Positions 25,877-34,908 of a stretch of DNA of 64,000 nt are shown here, one piece after another. Every line of letters begins with the position of its first letter. Within the stretch, counting starts at the first letter, position 1. The stretch is taken from assembly GCA_016888885.1 (NCBI GenBank), contig CP069437.1, positions 930,001 to 994,000 on the forward strand, read 5' to 3'. The notes beneath the pieces are model-generated. The model was not told the origin of the DNA and did not search any database. It saw nothing but the letters and a program-made list of their open reading frames with translations. The stretch comes from Faucicola sp902506215 (GTDB lineage: Bacteria; Pseudomonadota; Gammaproteobacteria; Pseudomonadales; Moraxellaceae). A program made the translations under genes and the position numbers.

Positions 25877-27019
25877 ATGAGTCAGCTACGCGTAGGTTTG
25901 GTCGGATGGCGTGGAATGGTCGGTTCGGTATTAATGCAACGTATGATAGATGAAAACGACTTTGAAGGGATTACCCCCGTGTTTTTCTCTACCAGTAATG
26001 CCGGTGGCGATGCCCCTACCCCAAATGGCATTGCCCCTAGCAAGCTTGAAGATGCGCATGACTTAGCGGCTTTAGCGGCTTGTGATGTCATTATTACTTG
26101 TCAAGGCGGTGACTATACTAAAGAAGTCCATCAACCGCTACGTGATAAAGGTTGGACAGGTTACTGGATTGATGCAGCAAGCACCCTACGTATGACTGAC
26201 AATAGCATCATCGTCCTAGACCCAGTCAACCGCAATGTCATTGACGACGCTATCAAAAATGGTCAAAAAGACTTTATCGGTGGTAACTGTACGGTATCTT
26301 TGATGTTGATGGCGATTGGCGAGTTGTTCAAACGCGATTGGGTTGAATGGGTATCTGCGATGACTTACCAAGCGGCAAGTGGTGCGGGCGCCAACAACAT
26401 GCGTGAGCTGATCAAAGGCATGGGCTACATCCATGATGGCGTTGCAGACGAACTTAATAACCCGGCAGGCGCAATTTTAGAAATTGACCGTAAAGTAGCC
26501 GAATTACAACGTAGTAGCGAATTCCCAAAACAATACTTTGGTGCGCCGCTTGCTGGTAGCTTAATTCCTTACATTGATGTGCAGCTAGAAAACGGGCAAT
26601 CAAAAGAAGAGTGGAAAGGCTGTGTTGAAACCAACAAAATCTTAGGCAATGATGCAGACAAGACTAATGCCAACATTGTGCCGATTGATGGTATCTGCGT
26701 GCGTATCGGTGCCATGCGTTGTCACTCACAAGGCTTGACCATCAAACTAAAAAAAGACATCCCTCTAGAAGAAATTGAAGCTGCGCTTCGTAACAGTGGC
26801 AATGAGTGGCTAGATGTGGTAGAAAATGACAAAGCAGCAAGCGTTGAGCGTCTAACCCCAGTGGCGGTCACTGGCACCCTTAAAGTTGCCGTAGGTCGTC
26901 TTCGTAAGATGAATCTAGGTGGTGAGTATTTATCTGCCTTCACCGTGGGCGATCAGTTGTTATGGGGCGCAGCAGAGCCACTACGCCGCACACTTGCGAT
27001 TATCCGCAATCAATTATAA
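25877..27019 (+). CDS. asd: Aspartate-semialdehyde dehydrogenase
   Basis: NADPH-dependent reduction of aspartyl phosphate to aspartate semialdehyde, the branch point to lysine/diaminopimelate, threonine and methionine. The N-terminal Rossmann motif is VGLVGWRGMVGSVLM; the active-site cysteine is C138 in GGNCTVSLML; the substrate site includes RIGAMRCHSQGLT with the catalytic His. At 380 residues it matches the gammaproteobacterial Asd type. The ATG at 25877 follows AAGGAAGGG. A terminator directly follows, so it is monocistronic. Confidence 0.96.
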   Translation: MSQLRVGLVGWRGMVGSVLMQRMIDENDFEGITPVFFSTSNAGGDAPTPNGIAPSKLEDAHDLAALAACDVIITCQGGDYTKEVHQPLRDKGWTGYWIDAASTLRMTDNSIIVLDPVNRNVIDDAIKNGQKDFIGGNCTVSLMLMAIGELFKRDWVEWVSAMTYQAASGAGANNMRELIKGMGYIHDGVADELNNPAGAILEIDRKVAELQRSSEFPKQYFGAPLAGSLIPYIDVQLENGQSKEEWKGCVETNKILGNDADKTNANIVPIDGICVRIGAMRCHSQGLTIKLKKDIPLEEIEAALRNSGNEWLDVVENDKAASVERLTPVAVTGTLKVAVGRLRKMNLGGEYLSAFTVGDQLLWGAAEPLRRTLAIIRNQL

Positions 27020-27033
27020 ACTCAAGGTTTTAT

Positions 27034-27067
27034 AAAAAAACACGCTGACTAGGGCGTGTTTTTTTAT
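27034..27067 (+). terminator. Terminator after asd
   Basis: The stem AAACACGC / GCGTGTTT has an 8-nt loop, A-rich upstream and with a T run after. Confidence 0.8.
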
Positions 27068-27462
27068 GCCTCAGTATATAAACCTGATAGTGTTAATCCG
27101 TTATTTATCCCTAAAAAACGCCATGACCAGTAAACAGGGATTGCCGTTATCAGGGTATTGTCAGGGTATTGATAGTACAGCGTCATTATCCAAGCATCAA
27201 TTCACGCTCAAATTGCTATCAACAGTGGGCTTTATCCCAAGCTTTATGCCAATAATAAGCGAGTCAGGCTATTGAGAGTTTTGGACAAAAAGTGTAAAGT
27301 TGAGCAGATAATTTGACTGAAACTTTTGTCAAGTTGTTGGACTATCGATTAATTTGATTTTTTGAATATTGCCTGTCGGTATATTGACTACCATGCGACC
27401 ACACAAGTAGGCATTTTTTAACACCCCTAACTAGGCTATGATACCTTCAGCAAGGATTTTTT
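27068..27462. other. Gene-free region upstream of the fimV pair
   Basis: An open frame at 27066-27275 starts inside the terminator tail and has no protein-like features, so it is not called. TCAGGGTATTG occurs twice near 27155-27180. The promoter of the fimV pair should be here; no confident match was found. Confidence 0.45.
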
Positions 27463-28926
27463 ATGTCTTGGCAAAAATACTCTGTACACTTGGTATTGGG
27501 TTTTCCCTTATCGCTTCCCATTGTCGCTTATGCCGTCAATATTGGCGATACGTATGTACAAACCCAACAAAACCAACCTTTAAACGCCAGTATTAATGTC
27601 AGTGATATCAATCCAAGAACTTTTTCTGTCAAAGTCGCCCAAGCTGATGTGTATCGTCAGCTAGGTTTGTCAAAAGATGCCGATATTCAAATCAAATTTG
27701 TCCCAACCAGTAGCAATGGCGGTCAGATTGTATTGACCAGCAAACGGCCGATTAATGCTCCATTTACCGATGTGGTGCTCAATATCACGGAAAATGGCGT
27801 GACCAAAACACTGCCAAAAACCTTGTTGATGCCCATCGACAGCGCACAAAAAATCACCACGCAAGCCAATACCACGGCTTTGCAATCACCGGCGCAAAAC
27901 ATCGTCATAGGTTCGGCCAATCCTGTGCAGTTGCCTGTTATGTCGCCCGACCCTATGCCCATGCAGCCGATAACGTTGCCATCAACCACCATCAACCAGC
28001 TGCCTAATTTACCTACGACTGGTATGCCCGCCGGCGCCGCCCCAATGACGCTGGCTAGCGAAAACAGTGACTACCTGCGTATTCAAGAGACGCGAACGGT
28101 TCGATCTGTTCAGCCAAATGGCGCTGTTTATACGCAAGCCGTGCCACAAACGCAAAACCCCATCCAAACAAGCGCCGCAGACAATCAATTGCCAAGCCCA
28201 GCAGCTAGTTATGGCAACCAACCTTTAGACAAATCTAAGTCCAAATCCAAATTTAAGTATAGCGCCAAAAACCTGCAAATCATTGGCGAGACAACCACTT
28301 ATACACTACAGCGCAATGACAACCTTTGGACCATCGCCAGTAATATCGCAGCGGCAAACCGCAAAGATGTGGATCAAGTAATGGCAGATATTATGGCAGC
28401 CAACCCGACCGCGTTCCCCGATAATGACCCAAGCAAACTTGTCGCCAATACCCAATTACAAATCCCAAAATACAACGTAGTCCCTTCACAAATTGGGATA
28501 AAATCGGCCAATAAAGCGCGACAACAATATCGTCAAAACAAAAAACGTGTCGCAAGCAAAAAATCTGTCATCGCAGCAAAGTCCGCTGCCAAACAACCCG
28601 CCACCCTAAAAACGACAAAAAAGACACTTAAAGCACAAAAAACACCGCGGCCATACGCAGCAACTAAAAAATCTGAAATGACCATCATCGCACCTAATCA
28701 TAGCAATGGTTCAGTACAAGGTCAGAGTACCAAGAACAAGGTAGGCAAAGGGATGTCATCCCAAGTGACGGCTCAAGTGCAGCAAAAACGCCAAGCCACC
28801 GCCCAGCAAGCCACTAAAGTTAACAAACTCAATCAAGACTTAGTGGGCGCTGAAAATCGCTTGAAAATACAAAATACCAAGCTTGCCCAATTAGAAAAAC
28901 GCTTAAAAGAGTTAAACAAAAAATAA
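27463..28926 (+). CDS. fimV: FimV/HubP-type protein, periplasmic half (LysM)
   Basis: FimV/HubP proteins are polar landmarks needed for type IV pilus function and localisation of polar proteins. This 487-residue product carries only the periplasmic half: signal peptide (1-24, ending AYA), the conserved FimV N-terminal domain (25-125, VNIGDTYVQTQQNQPLNASI), a Pro/Gln-rich linker, a LysM peptidoglycan-binding domain (about 279-336, YTLQRNDNLWTIASNIAA), a Lys/Ala-rich linker and a coiled coil (about 440-487). It ends where a full-length FimV would continue into its membrane segment. ATG 27463 has AAGGA upstream. The other half follows as a separate gene. Confidence 0.85.
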   Translation: MSWQKYSVHLVLGFPLSLPIVAYAVNIGDTYVQTQQNQPLNASINVSDINPRTFSVKVAQADVYRQLGLSKDADIQIKFVPTSSNGGQIVLTSKRPINAPFTDVVLNITENGVTKTLPKTLLMPIDSAQKITTQANTTALQSPAQNIVIGSANPVQLPVMSPDPMPMQPITLPSTTINQLPNLPTTGMPAGAAPMTLASENSDYLRIQETRTVRSVQPNGAVYTQAVPQTQNPIQTSAADNQLPSPAASYGNQPLDKSKSKSKFKYSAKNLQIIGETTTYTLQRNDNLWTIASNIAAANRKDVDQVMADIMAANPTAFPDNDPSKLVANTQLQIPKYNVVPSQIGIKSANKARQQYRQNKKRVASKKSVIAAKSAAKQPATLKTTKKTLKAQKTPRPYAATKKSEMTIIAPNHSNGSVQGQSTKNKVGKGMSSQVTAQVQQKRQATAQQATKVNKLNQDLVGAENRLKIQNTKLAQLEKRLKELNKK

Positions 28927-29071
28927 TATAGCGCGTGGATGATATTGCCTGTGTGCTGTGTCATTTCATACCGTACAACAAATTTGTGGTGATTCATTAG
29001 TCGCATAAAGCGGTAGCTTATATCTTGCTATGCCCTAATGATCACTATCTACCGTAACGATGAGGTGAAAG

Positions 29072-30922
29072 ATGGATCCGATAATGATAGGTATCGCAGC
29101 AGTAGTGATTTTGGTGATTGTTGCTGGCGTTTTCTTGATGAAAAAAGGCAATAACCAGACAACGGTTGACACTCAGACCCAAGTCAAACGTCCAAAAACC
29201 TTGGCTGAGCAGCAGCGCGAACTAGAACTGCAACGTCAATCGCAGATGCCAAGCCCAGCTGCGCCTGACCTATGGCAAACGACTTTGCAGACTGCTCAAA
29301 CCCTCAATACCACAGAGAGTGCGCAGCATGAGTTACAAGCGGCTGAGCAATTGATTCAAACCCAAGACTATGAGGGCGCTATCACAACGTTACGTCGTGC
29401 GCTAAAAAATCATCCTTCACATAGTGGGTTGAATTTTACTTTACTTAATAGCTATGCTTTGGTTAGGGATTATCAGCACTTTAATAGCTTCTACCTAGAG
29501 GTATTGGCAGTGAACGATGCTGATCTCACCACCCAAGCCAATAACTTAAAAACGCTAGTAGATGAAGAACAATCGATAACTGCACGCAGCGCAGCGATGA
29601 CCCATACCGCTGAAGCTGTTGACTCAGATGGACTTGATTTTGATTTGCCAGGTTTTAAACAAGACAGTGATAAGCCAGCCATCAACAGCACCTCACAGGT
29701 TGCCATGCCCAGCGTCACTGAAGCGGCACAGCCAGCAACCCTAGCTAATGGTGCTAACAGCAATGCCGATAATGAATTAGATTTTGACTTTGCACTCGAT
29801 GTGCCTGAAACCAAAATCGCCCCTGTTACACCTGTCCCGCCTGAAACTGACCCTACTACTGAAACCACAGCGGCGCAATCACAATCAAATGAGTTAACTT
29901 TTGACGATTTTGATTTTGATCTACCTAGCAAACAGCCCGCGACCGCTGAGACTGTCGCTGCCCCTGTCTTAGAATCACCTACCGAAATTTTTGCGCCGAT
30001 AGATGAACCTGTTACAACCACATCGGCAAGTAACGTCAATAACAATAACAATGCTATTAGCGACAGCGATTTTGATTTTGATTTTGACTTTAGTTTACCA
30101 GATAATCCGTCAACGAATGCCGCAACTGCTGTAGAACCAATGATAACGCCCCCAACGGCTGCACCGAGCGCTGACAACAATATCGCAGATGAGTTTGATT
30201 TCGACTTTGATTTGAATGCTGAGCCAGCGGTTACCCCAGCCAATGACGCTACTACAGAACCAGCCTTAAGCTTTGACGCGTCAGATACCAAAGCATCTAG
30301 CAATCTACCTTCCGATGCAGCAATTTCTGTACCGGTTGCAAGTGATGAAGCTACAGATATTGCATCGTTTGCTTTGGATGATGAATTACTACGCCAAGCA
30401 GAAGCAGCCACATTAGCCACGCCTGCTACCCCATCAGTCGCTGAGCCTGTCGTTGACTTGGCAGAAGTCAGCGCCCCTATAGAAGTCAAAGCCCCTAGCC
30501 AATCTGATACGCTACTTATCTCAGATGATATGTTTGATTTTGTGCTAGACGATGACACGACCAAAGCGCAAGACGCTACGTCAAATGTCTTGGTCACTGA
30601 GCCTACCCCATCAGATGACTTGATTGATTTGTCTTTTGATGGTGCAACTAATCAGACAACTACGACCCCAACCGCTAGTCCTGAAACGCCATCGGTGGCA
30701 GATGAGGGAAGCCCAACAACGGCACCAGTTGTTGAAGATTTATCAGCGATACTCGATGTGATTAAGGATATCGACACGGATACGTTAAACGTAGATTTGG
30801 CAGAACAGTATGTGAATTTAGGGGAATACGACAGTGCCAAACGCTTGCTTGATGAAATCAAAGACAGCAACAACACGGCATTGGTAGAACGTGCGGCAGC
30901 GTTAAGACAACGTATTGCTTAA
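29072..30922 (+). CDS. FimV/HubP-type protein, membrane and cytoplasmic half
   Basis: 616 residues. A single membrane segment (4-23) followed by Lys-Lys predicts the N-terminus outside and the rest in the cytoplasm. Residues 84-150 resemble a TPR pair (HELQAAEQLIQTQDYEGAI). A long acidic, low-complexity region (185-540) repeats Asp-Phe motifs such as DFDFDFDFSLPD about eight times. The last 45 residues (LNVDLAEQYVNLGEYDSAKRLLDEI) are the conserved FimV C-terminal domain. ATG 29072 has GAGGTGAAAG just upstream, with an in-frame TGA 6 bp before the start. It completes the FimV architecture begun by the preceding gene. Confidence 0.82.
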   Translation: MDPIMIGIAAVVILVIVAGVFLMKKGNNQTTVDTQTQVKRPKTLAEQQRELELQRQSQMPSPAAPDLWQTTLQTAQTLNTTESAQHELQAAEQLIQTQDYEGAITTLRRALKNHPSHSGLNFTLLNSYALVRDYQHFNSFYLEVLAVNDADLTTQANNLKTLVDEEQSITARSAAMTHTAEAVDSDGLDFDLPGFKQDSDKPAINSTSQVAMPSVTEAAQPATLANGANSNADNELDFDFALDVPETKIAPVTPVPPETDPTTETTAAQSQSNELTFDDFDFDLPSKQPATAETVAAPVLESPTEIFAPIDEPVTTTSASNVNNNNNAISDSDFDFDFDFSLPDNPSTNAATAVEPMITPPTAAPSADNNIADEFDFDFDLNAEPAVTPANDATTEPALSFDASDTKASSNLPSDAAISVPVASDEATDIASFALDDELLRQAEAATLATPATPSVAEPVVDLAEVSAPIEVKAPSQSDTLLISDDMFDFVLDDDTTKAQDATSNVLVTEPTPSDDLIDLSFDGATNQTTTTPTASPETPSVADEGSPTTAPVVEDLSAILDVIKDIDTDTLNVDLAEQYVNLGEYDSAKRLLDEIKDSNNTALVERAAALRQRIA

Positions 30923-30965
30923 TAGTCAAGTAACAGGAATAACAGGGCATAAAGCAACACGGCAT

Positions 30966-30998
30966 AAAAAAGGAGCGTGCATCCACTATCCTTTTTTT
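30966..30998. terminator. AT-rich bidirectional terminator
   Basis: AAAAAAGGA and TCCTTTTTTT (30966-30974 with 30989-30998) pair around a 14-nt loop between the convergent FimV C-half gene and the carbonic-anhydrase-like gene. Confidence 0.55.
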
Positions 30999-31033
30999 TG
31001 CGCTAATCTATATGTTCCAATAGCTGCTATAAC

Positions 31034-31570
31034 TTAATACACTATCGCTAGAGGTTTAAGCCCTGCTTTAAAAGCATGGGCTTTATCAACATAATGTAAA
31101 GCTGATTGCTGAAGCATCACTTCGCGCGCCTGTGGCAAGGTTTTGACAACTTTAGCTGGGCTTCCCATCACGATGGAATTATCTGGGATTTGCATATTTT
31201 CGGTGACAAGCGCATTGGCACCGATGATGCAGTTTTTGCCGATTTGGGCATTATTGAGCACAATCGCACCGATACCAATCAAGCTATTATCACCAACGGT
31301 GCAGCCGTGAAGCATCGCCAAATGCCCAATCGTCACGCCTTCGCCAATGGTGACGGCGATACCTTCATCGGTGTGTATCACACTGTTTTCTTGCACATTA
31401 CTATTTTTGCCCAAATAAATCGGTGCATTGTCCGCGCGTATCACCGCGCCAAACCATACACTGACGTTATCAGCTAAATGCACATCGCCAATGATTTCAG
31501 CCGAGTCTGCGACCCAGCCTGTGAAGGGTGCCTGATAAGTGGGTTTTTTGTCTTGCCATTGGTATAGCAT
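31034..31570 (-). CDS. Gamma-carbonic anhydrase family protein (YrdA-like)
   Basis: Left-handed beta-helix trimer protein of the gamma-CA/PaaY/YrdA family. Hexapeptide repeats run through residues 20-140 (ADSAEIIGDVHLADNVSVWFG, GDNSLIGIGAIVLNNAQIG). The three zinc-binding histidines are H66 (SVIHTDEG), H83 and H88 (IGHLAMLHGC). 178 residues is typical. Carbonic anhydrase activity has not been shown for most such proteins. ATG 31570 has AAGGA upstream. It is likely transcribed separately from prfB. Confidence 0.9.
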   Translation of the reverse strand: MLYQWQDKKPTYQAPFTGWVADSAEIIGDVHLADNVSVWFGAVIRADNAPIYLGKNSNVQENSVIHTDEGIAVTIGEGVTIGHLAMLHGCTVGDNSLIGIGAIVLNNAQIGKNCIIGANALVTENMQIPDNSIVMGSPAKVVKTLPQAREVMLQQSALHYVDKAHAFKAGLKPLAIVY

Positions 31571-31675
31571 ATCAAATCCTTATGAAAAAAAAGAGCGTCA
31601 ATTAAAAAATTGACCCTCTAATTTTAGCAAGTGCGGATAAATTAGCAATGGGTTATTGTAGGCAGCGCAGTTAAA

Positions 31676-32771
31676 TCAAAGCCCTGCTTTTAGGCTTGCT
31701 TCGATAAATTTATCCAAATCACCATCTAGCACCGCTTGGGTATTGGACGTTTCCACCCCTGTACGCAAGTCCTTAATCCGCGAGTCATCCAGCACATACG
31801 AGCGAATTTGACTACCCCAACCAATATCCGACTTGGTATCTTCTAGCGCTTGTTGCTTTTCCATACGCTGCATCATTTCACGCTCGTACAGTTTGGCACG
31901 TAACATTTTCATTGCCGTGTCTTTGTTGGCATGTTGGCTACGTTCATTTTGACACGCAACCACAATCCCTGTCGGTTGGTGGGTAATACGTACCGCAGAG
32001 TCGGTGGTATTAACGTGCTGACCGCCTGCACCGCTTGAGCGATAAGTATCGATGCGTAAATCGGCAGGATTGATATCAATCTCGATATTATCATCGATTT
32101 CAGGCGATACAAACACCGCCGCAAACGACGTGTGGCGACCGTTGTTGCTATCAAACGGTGATTTTCTCACCAAACGATGCACGCCGATTTCGGTACGTAA
32201 CCAGCCAAACGCATAGTCACCTTTGACATGAATCGATGCGCTTTTAATCCCTGCGACCCCACCTGCTGATAGTTCCATGATTTCGGCTTTAAAGCCATGT
32301 GATTCACACCAGCGCAAATACATCCGCAGCAGCATCTCTGCCCAGTCCTGCGCTTCAGTACCGCCTGAGCCTGACTGGATATCAACATAGCAGTTGTTGC
32401 CATCCATCTCACCGTTAAACATACGTTTAAACTCTAAATCTGCGACTTTGGCTTCGGCCTCATCAAGTTCCGCTTGTACGTCTGCCAATAGCGTCTCATC
32501 ATCGGCTTCCACCGCTAAGTCAATCATGGCTTTGGCATCTTCTAACTTATCATCTAAGGCGGTAATCACGCCAATGACATTATCAAGCTGCGATTTTTCT
32601 TTACTGATTTTTGTGGCACGCTCTGGGTCGTTCCACAATTCTGGGTTTTCAAGCTCTAAATTGACTTCTTCCAAACGCTCTTGCTTGGCTTCGATGTCAA
32701 AGATACCCCCGAAGCTGGTTGCCACGGTCAGTTAAGTCTTTGATATGCTCTAAATACGGGTTGATTTCCAT
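31676..32771 (-). CDS. prfB: Peptide chain release factor 2 with programmed +1 frameshift
   Basis: RF2 terminates translation at UGA and UAA. The gene begins at ATG 32771 (MEINPYLEHIKDLTDRGNQL) and reads 24 codons to CTT at 32702-32700, followed by in-frame TGA (32699-32697). Slipping +1 on CTT-TGA-C, aided by the preceding CGGGGGTAT, continues as GAC ATC GAA in the main frame to 31676, giving 364 residues. Codon recognition SPF (RKSPFDSNN) and the catalytic GGQ (SSGAGGQHVNTTDSAVRI) are present. Low RF2 raises frameshifting, the well-known autoregulation of prfB. Confidence 0.96.
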
Positions 32772-32832
32772 GCGATGTTACCTTAACGTGTTACTATGAA
32801 AAATGAGCCATTATACCTGAATCTGTCACTGG

Positions 32833-32870
32833 ATTCATCTTAGCTGTCGCCATTCATCTTAGCTGTTGCC
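32833..32870 (+). repeat. 19-bp tandem duplication
   Basis: ATTCATCTTAGCTGTCGCC is directly followed by a copy with one mismatch. It occupies the short gap between prfB and the HAD gene, just before the end of the latter. Confidence 0.8.
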
Positions 32871-32872
32871 TA

Positions 32873-33577
32873 CTACGCCTGTGCTTTCATCGACCAATCT
32901 TCCACTGCCCAATGATGCGCTAAGGCATGCGCGTGTAGGGTATCATCGGGGCATACCGCAATCGCTACATCCGCCCATTCTAATAGCGGCAAATCATTTT
33001 TTGAATCCGAATAGGCGTAGGTTTTGGTGTAAGTAATGCCTTGCGCGTTTTTTTGAGCAATCCAATTTTTTAAATGAATGATTTTGCCTTCTTTAAAGTT
33101 TGGCTGCCCTGCGACCTTACCCGTGTACCCCTGCTCGGTAACTTCAAGCTCAGTGGCTAAAATATTATCTTCCTCTACCAAAAATAATTTGTTAGCAATT
33201 GCTTTGACCACAAAGGCATTGGTGGCGGAAATCACCACCACATCGTGCCCTGCTTGTAAATGTGATTGGATAGCGTTAACCGCTTTTGGACGCACTTTTG
33301 GCGCGATTTCATCTTGCAAATATTGTTCACGCCATTCGTGTAACTGGGCTAAAGTATGCTGTTTTAAAAAGCCTGCCACAAACTCATTATAGACGACCGC
33401 ATCGAGCGTTCCTGCGATATAGTGCTCATAAAACTCCCGATTTTTAGCACGATACAGCGATTCTTCTACCAGATGATGTTTGACCAAAAACTCGCCCCAC
33501 ATATAGTCACTATCAGTATCAATGAGGGTGTTATCGAGGTCAAATAGCGCCAATTCTTTGTGTAGTACGGTTGACAT
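32873..33577 (-). CDS. HAD-superfamily (subfamily IB) phosphatase
   Basis: 234 residues. Motif I is FDLDNTL with nucleophile D13 and acid D15; motif II is VVVISATNAFV; motif III/IV is YAYSDSKNDLPLLEWAD. The cap is the all-helical C1 type inserted after motif I. These features fit SerB/HAD-IB phosphatases acting on small phosphomonoesters; related proteins are annotated as histidinol-phosphate or phosphoserine phosphatase, but the substrate cannot be read from sequence. It lies 30 nt downstream of the TonB-like gene on the same strand. Confidence 0.85.
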   Translation of the reverse strand: MSTVLHKELALFDLDNTLIDTDSDYMWGEFLVKHHLVEESLYRAKNREFYEHYIAGTLDAVVYNEFVAGFLKQHTLAQLHEWREQYLQDEIAPKVRPKAVNAIQSHLQAGHDVVVISATNAFVVKAIANKLFLVEEDNILATELEVTEQGYTGKVAGQPNFKEGKIIHLKNWIAQKNAQGITYTKTYAYSDSKNDLPLLEWADVAIAVCPDDTLHAHALAHHWAVEDWSMKAQA

Positions 33578-33607
33578 AGGACAGCCTTTAGCATAGTTAT
33601 TGAAAAG

Positions 33608-34522
33608 TTAAATTGCGGGGTTTTGGTCATCGACGGTTAAGGTATCACCAAATCGCCAAGTACGGATAATGCGCAGCTCCAAATAATCTTGCATTTCCTT
33701 TGAGAACTTACCAAATGGCGCGGCTTTACGCACCGAATTTTTTGCTGCTTCATCCAAGATGGTAGCGCCTGACGACTGTAACACTTTGATGGATTTGACT
33801 TGCCCGTTAGGCTCAATAATCACCATCAGCATGACATCGCCTTTGATGCCTTTGGCGCGGGCTTCTTGGGGATATTGCTGGTTGCCAATATGATAGGCTT
33901 GTTGGCGAAAATTCTCGATATAGCGCGCGGCTTCACCGGTGGTGGTTGAGTTACTGCTGATAGTTTTGACCGCAGATTTTTTGGCTAGTAATTGGCGGTT
34001 ACTGCTGATTTTGGTTTCAAGGGTGGCAATTTGTGCCTGTACCCGCTGTTCTTGCGCGGCTAGATTTTCGCTATCATCTTGTTTTTTATTATTATTTTCT
34101 TTGCGGATTTTTTCAAAACTTAACGTGGTACGTAAATAACTTTCTTGAAACGCTTGTTGACGCGTTTGGCGTTCTTGACTCACGATATCATCGGTTTCAT
34201 TGATGGCTTCATCTTCTAAGGGACTGATGGTATTGTTTTCAAGCCGTAGCTTTTCGTTGGACTCACCGCCACCTTGCTGGCCGGCATTGGCAATAAAATC
34301 GGCTTTTTCATTCTTTTGCAGATTTTCGGTCAACACCGTGGTGACTTCTTGCACCGCTGCGGTGGGTGAGCTTTTATCTTCAAATTGGATACCAAAAATA
34401 ACAGCCGCATGAATTGCCACCGCCGTAATGGTAGCAAATAGCATGACGCTGTCTTTGAAAGGCGCGGTATGTGGCATTAACTTTCGAGAATGATAAATGT
34501 GACTGTCTTTGCTATACACCAA
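33608..34522 (-). CDS. TonB-family energy transducer
   Basis: 304 residues. A single N-terminal membrane segment (about 27-45, MLFATITAVAIHAAVIFGI) is followed by a long charged periplasmic region with helical, Gln/Glu-rich stretches (115-175). A C-terminal TonB domain (about 210-295) contains YPQEARAKGIKGDVMLMVIIEPNGQVKSIKVLQSSG. It would couple proton-motive force to outer-membrane import. It lacks the Pro-rich spacer typical of classic TonB, and no ExbB/ExbD genes are adjacent. The start is uncertain: TTG 34522 with AGGG about 7 nt upstream, or ATG 34477. Confidence 0.83.
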   Translation of the reverse strand: MVYSKDSHIYHSRKLMPHTAPFKDSVMLFATITAVAIHAAVIFGIQFEDKSSPTAAVQEVTTVLTENLQKNEKADFIANAGQQGGGESNEKLRLENNTISPLEDEAINETDDIVSQERQTRQQAFQESYLRTTLSFEKIRKENNNKKQDDSENLAAQEQRVQAQIATLETKISSNRQLLAKKSAVKTISSNSTTTGEAARYIENFRQQAYHIGNQQYPQEARAKGIKGDVMLMVIIEPNGQVKSIKVLQSSGATILDEAAKNSVRKAAPFGKFSKEMQDYLELRIIRTWRFGDTLTVDDQNPAI

Positions 34523-34908
34523 ACTATAACCCTTTGAACCATTAGGACACTATCACTAGGAAACTAGCACTAGGAAACTATCACTAGGAAACTAGCACTA
34601 GGAAACTAGCACTACAACCTTGCTAAAAAAATACAAATCACTCATGTATTATAACGCGCAGATATTATAGATTAAATCAAACATTGGCTGAAGCTAAATT
34701 GATACGCCATCAGCAATGAGTGGTTAGCAATTAACAAGTAGCAATCAATGTTTAGCAGTTAATGGTACCTAATTACTGGTAAAAGATTTTTTGTAGACGG
34801 ACCAGCGACTTTATGATTAGTGGCTTTATGATTAGCAACTTTACAATGCCCAAAAACTGACTACAATAATAGCTTTCAATACAAATATAAAAAAACTGAG
34901 AAACGATA
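34523..34908. other. Divergent region with repeats, TonB-like / unknown gene
   Basis: Holds the 14-bp array (34554-34609) and a second pair, CTTTATGATTAG at 34809-34820 and 34824-34835 (15-bp spacing). Degenerate TTAGCA motifs lie between. No ORF or RNA gene was recognised. Confidence 0.5.
34554..34609 (+). repeat. 14-bp tandem repeat, four copies
   Basis: CACTAGGAAACTAG is repeated four times with one variant base (CACTAGGAAACTAT in the second copy), with partial copies on both sides. It lies 32 bp upstream of the TonB-like start. Confidence 0.9.

Noticed and set aside
27066..27275. 69-residue open frame after asd
   Set aside because: Starts inside the terminator T run, with no ribosome site and no protein-like pattern.
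28926..29072. fimV as a single gene broken by a frameshift error
   Set aside because: The halves are 145 bp apart in different frames, the second has its own ribosome site, and a stop lies 6 bp before its start; one indel could not rejoin them.
29491..30597. 368-residue open frame antisense to the FimV C-half
   Set aside because: It is Ser/Lys-rich and arises from the Asp-Phe repeats read backwards; it has no ribosome site or recognisable domain.
31106..31477. 123-residue open frame opposite the gamma-carbonic anhydrase gene
   Set aside because: It reads the hexapeptide-repeat gene backwards; no ribosome site or family similarity.
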